DNA of 64,000 nucleotides from Rahnella sikkimica (GTDB lineage: Bacteria; Pseudomonadota; Gammaproteobacteria; Enterobacterales; Enterobacteriaceae). The stretch lies in assembly GCF_002951615.1 (NCBI RefSeq), contig NZ_CP019062.1, forward strand, positions 2,046,001 through 2,110,000, read 5' to 3'. The notes beneath the pieces are model-generated. The model searched no databases. It was not told the origin of the DNA and worked only from the letters and a program-made list of their open reading frames with translations. Both the position numbers and the translations under genes were made by a program. Positions 61,482-64,000 of this stretch are shown one piece after another. Each line of letters begins with the position of its first letter. Position 1 is the stretch's first letter.

Positions 61482-62732
61482 TTACTGGCCGCCACTGAGT
61501 ACGCGGGCGGGATCAATACGGCTGGCGCGACGTGCCGGATACCAGCTCGCCACCAAACTCAGTACCAGCGCGGTTAACAGCACGCCTCCGACATCCAGCC
61601 AGTGAACTTCTGAAGGCAGGAAGTCGATGAAATAAATATCCCCGGACAGGAACTGATGGCCGGTAAGTTTTTGCAAACCGTTGACGATATTGGTGAGCTG
61701 GAATGACGCAATCACACCAATCACCACGCCCGCGACGCTGCCGACCAGCCCTGCCAGTAAACCGTACCAGATGAAGACAGCGCGGATAAGCCCATCTTTC
61801 GCGCCCAGTGTGCGCAAAATCGCAATATCGCTGCTTTTATCTTTTACCGCCATTACCAGCGTCGACACGATGTTGAAACAGGCCACGCCGATCACCAGCA
61901 CCATCGCCATATACATAATGGCGCGAACCATCTGGATATCGCGGTACATATAGCCGTAAGTGCCAATCCAGCTACTGATGTAGACGTAAGACTGCGTCAC
62001 TTCACCGGCGTCGTGTACCAGTTTTTGCGCGGCAAAGACGTCATTGACTTTGATATCAATGCCCGTGACGCTGGTGCCCATGTCCTGATATTGCTGCGCA
62101 TCCGCCAGCGGCACCATGCCGAGGCTGTGATCAAGCTGGCCACTGAGTTGTAAAATTCCGGCGACCTGCAAACGGATACGTTTTGGCTGCAACAGTTTCA
62201 TTTCAGGGTCACTGTTAGGGATCATCACGGTCACCCAGTCACCCTGTTTTACGCCCACCGCGTCCGCCACGCCTTTGCCGAGGATCAGTTGCTGCTGCCC
62301 GGCTTTAAAGTTTTGCCAGGCGTTATTCTGCACAAATTTCGGTGCGGCGCTGACACGCGGTTCGCTCTGCGGATCCACGCCTTTCAGCTGGATAGCACGC
62401 AGTTTGGCACCGTGTTCAATCAACCCGTTGAACTGAATGTACGGCGCGGCAGCCACAATACCGGGGACTTTTTCCACGCGGTCGAGGACGCCCTGCCAGT
62501 CGTTAAACGGCTGATTCACCGGACGGATTTCACCGTGCGGCACCACTGCCAGCACACGTTCTTTCAGTTCGCGCTCAAAACCGTTCATCGCACTCAGCCC
62601 GACGATCAGTACCGCCACGCCCAGCGCGATCCCCAACGTTGAAATCACTGAAATCAGTGACACCATGCCGCTGCGACGACGGCCACGGCTGAACCGCAGA
62701 CCAATCAGTAAAGAAAATGGAATGCCTGACAT
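61482..62732 (-). CDS. lolE: lipoprotein-releasing ABC transporter permease LolE
   Basis: Inner membrane subunit that with LolC and LolD releases outer-membrane lipoproteins to LolA. 416 residues (E. coli 414). One N-terminal helix, a large periplasmic domain, and three C-terminal helices (FtsX-type fold); motifs [18 protein letters not shown] and [12 protein letters not shown]. The start overlaps the lolD stop by one base (TAATG). Confidence 0.96.
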   Translation of the reverse strand: MSGIPFSLLIGLRFSRGRRRSGMVSLISVISTLGIALGVAVLIVGLSAMNGFERELKERVLAVVPHGEIRPVNQPFNDWQGVLDRVEKVPGIVAAAPYIQFNGLIEHGAKLRAIQLKGVDPQSEPRVSAAPKFVQNNAWQNFKAGQQQLILGKGVADAVGVKQGDWVTVMIPNSDPEMKLLQPKRIRLQVAGILQLSGQLDHSLGMVPLADAQQYQDMGTSVTGIDIKVNDVFAAQKLVHDAGEVTQSYVYISSWIGTYGYMYRDIQMVRAIMYMAMVLVIGVACFNIVSTLVMAVKDKSSDIAILRTLGAKDGLIRAVFIWYGLLAGLVGSVAGVVIGVIASFQLTNIVNGLQKLTGHQFLSGDIYFIDFLPSEVHWLDVGGVLLTALVLSLVASWYPARRASRIDPARVLSGGQ

Positions 62733-63436
62733 TACTTCGCTCCCAGCAACATCGAATCCAGCTGCAGCTTGCCGTCACGCATTTCGAGCTGACGTGTCAG
62801 ACGGTTAGCCAGATGCAAATCATGCGTTACCACCAGAAATGCCGTGCCCTGACGTACATTCAGCTCACCCAGCAGTTCAAAAATACTGTCGGCGTTGCGC
62901 TGATCCAGGTTACCGGTCGGTTCATCCGCAAGCACCAGAGAAGGATTATTGACCAGCGCACGGGCAATCGCCACACGCTGGCGTTCGCCACCGGAAAGCT
63001 CAGAAGGACGGTGATTGCTGCGATGCTGTAAACCCACGGCTTCCAGCATCGCCATCGCGCGTTCCTGCACTTCCGCAGATTTCTTTTTGCCGATCAGCAG
63101 CGGCATCGCCACGTTTTCCAGCGCGGTGAAATCCGGCAGCAAATGGTGGAACTGATAAATGAAGCCCAGTTCGCGGTTACGCAGTTCTGACTTCGCCGAA
63201 GAAGACATCGCGTTCAGCGACTTCCCTTTGAAAATCACTTCGCCGGACGTCGGAGAATCCAGACCGCCCAGCAAATGCAGCAACGTACTTTTGCCGGAAC
63301 CGGACGTCCCGACAATCGCCATCATCTCGCCCGGCTGCATCGCGAAACTCACGTCGCGCAATACCTCGGTATGCATTTTGCCTTCCTGATAAGTCTTACA
63401 GAGGGTGTCACACTGCAATAATAAAGAATTACTCAT
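62732..63436 (-). CDS. lolD: lipoprotein-releasing ABC transporter ATPase LolD
   Basis: ATP-binding subunit, 234 residues from ATG 63436 (E. coli 233). Walker [13 protein letters not shown], LolD-specific [20 protein letters not shown], signature [10 protein letters not shown], Walker [13 protein letters not shown], and VVTHDLHLA. The start lies inside the 3' end of lolC. Confidence 0.96.
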   Translation of the reverse strand: MSNSLLLQCDTLCKTYQEGKMHTEVLRDVSFAMQPGEMMAIVGTSGSGKSTLLHLLGGLDSPTSGEVIFKGKSLNAMSSSAKSELRNRELGFIYQFHHLLPDFTALENVAMPLLIGKKKSAEVQERAMAMLEAVGLQHRSNHRPSELSGGERQRVAIARALVNNPSLVLADEPTGNLDQRNADSIFELLGELNVRQGTAFLVVTHDLHLANRLTRQLEMRDGKLQLDSMLLGAK

Positions 63437-64000
63437 AACGTAAAGCCTCTGCGGGGTGGGTGGCAGCAGCGCGCCAGGAAGGGTAAAGCGTTGACAATAA
63501 AGCGATAGCCATCGCCACAATCGCGATGATCACCACCTGAACCGGTTCAATGTCGACAGGTAGCGAACCGCCATCCAGCATCAGACCGAGGGCCGGCATA
63601 ATCGAGTTGAGCTGCGTGGCGAGCAGCACGCCGAGCAAGGCACCAAGCAGTGCGCCGATAACCCCGGCACTCGCGCCCTGCACCATAAACAGCGCCATAA
63701 TCTGACGGCGGCTCAAGCCCTGCGTTTGCAGAATTGCCACTTCCGCCTGTTTCTCCATCACCAGCAAACCCAGTGACGTAATAATGTTAAACGCGGCAAC
63801 GGCAACGATCAGGCTGAGCAGCAAGCCCATCATATTTTTTTCCATGCGTACGGCCTGGAACAGCTCCCCACGGCGCTCGCGCCAGTCTTTCCAGCTGGTA
63901 CCGTCCGGCAGTTTTTGCTGACTCAGGGTATCGACATCCAGCGGTTTATCGAGGAATAAACGCCAGCCGGTCACGTTGCCTTTTGGATATAACATCAGGC
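63429..64000 (-). CDS. lolC: lipoprotein-releasing ABC transporter permease LolC (5' end outside window)
   Basis: C-terminal ~190 residues of LolC; the frame is open to the window edge. Visible are the end of the periplasmic domain and three helices ([55 protein letters not shown]) with the FtsX-type motif [20 protein letters not shown]. Ends PAEALRYE and overlaps lolD by 8 bases. First gene of lolCDE. Confidence 0.95.
   Translation of the reverse strand, partial: LMLYPKGNVTGWRLFLDKPLDVDTLSQQKLPDGTSWKDWRERRGELFQAVRMEKNMMGLLLSLIVAVAAFNIITSLGLLVMEKQAEVAILQTQGLSRRQIMALFMVQGASAGVIGALLGALLGVLLATQLNSIMPALGLMLDGGSLPVDIEPVQVVIIAIVAMAIALLSTLYPSWRAAATHPAEALRYE

Overview
The window is chromosomal DNA from a member of the Enterobacterales. 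Almost every backbone gene is a clear relative of an E. coli gene (FtnA, HolE, PtrB, PurT, PabB, SdaA, ManXYZ, CspC/YobF/YebO/MgrB/YobH, Icd, MnmA, HflD, PurB, PhoPQ, RoxA, PepT, CobB, LolCDE). Gene order matches E. coli only in blocks, an ERIC element is present, and pip and dbpA sit among the other genes. This points to a Yersiniaceae-type genus such as Rahnella, Ewingella or Serratia; the genus is inference.

Region 1 (1-10145) is the right end of a P2-like prophage. The tail genes FI, FII, E/E', T, U and D are followed by the late activator ogr, two small antisense-strand genes that look like lysogenic cargo, and a tyrosine integrase. Beyond the integrase lie an AT-rich gene for a predicted modification-dependent HNH nuclease and a 3' fragment of a second, nearly identical integrase. 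All of this abuts the small RNA SdsR (RyeB), which reads toward the prophage. The SdsR/RyeA locus is a known landing site for foreign DNA.

Region 2 (10146-33930) is mostly backbone: the copper genes yebY-yebZ-yobA, ftnA with a Fur box, holE, pip, a 33-codon lysine-rich small gene, ptrB, yebF, dbpA, purT with a PurR box, yoaH/pabB/nudL, sdaA, an EAL phosphodiesterase, yoaE, the mannose PTS manXYZ, yobD, rlmA, a YfiH-family gene and yobF-cspC.

Region 3 (33930-47565) keeps the order cspC-yobF-yebO-mgrB-yobH-yebW but is interrupted by accessory genes: a metallo-beta-lactamase-fold hydrolase, small membrane and orphan proteins, a NinX-like phage-type gene and a large autotransporter adhesin. An unlinked OppA-type binding protein and a diguanylate cyclase follow.

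Region 4 (47566-64000) is conserved: icd, rluE-nudJ, mnmA-hflD-purB, phoPQ with a PhoP box, roxA, pepT, cobB and lolCDE (lolC runs off the window). A GPH sugar transporter and a decayed GntR-type regulator lie between purB and phoP. The window therefore holds both the PhoPQ system and its small membrane inhibitor MgrB.

The most unusual part is 6.5-10.1 kb: the cargo gene for a three-part EVE-like/ScoMcrA-head/HNH nuclease between two integrase copies next to SdsR.
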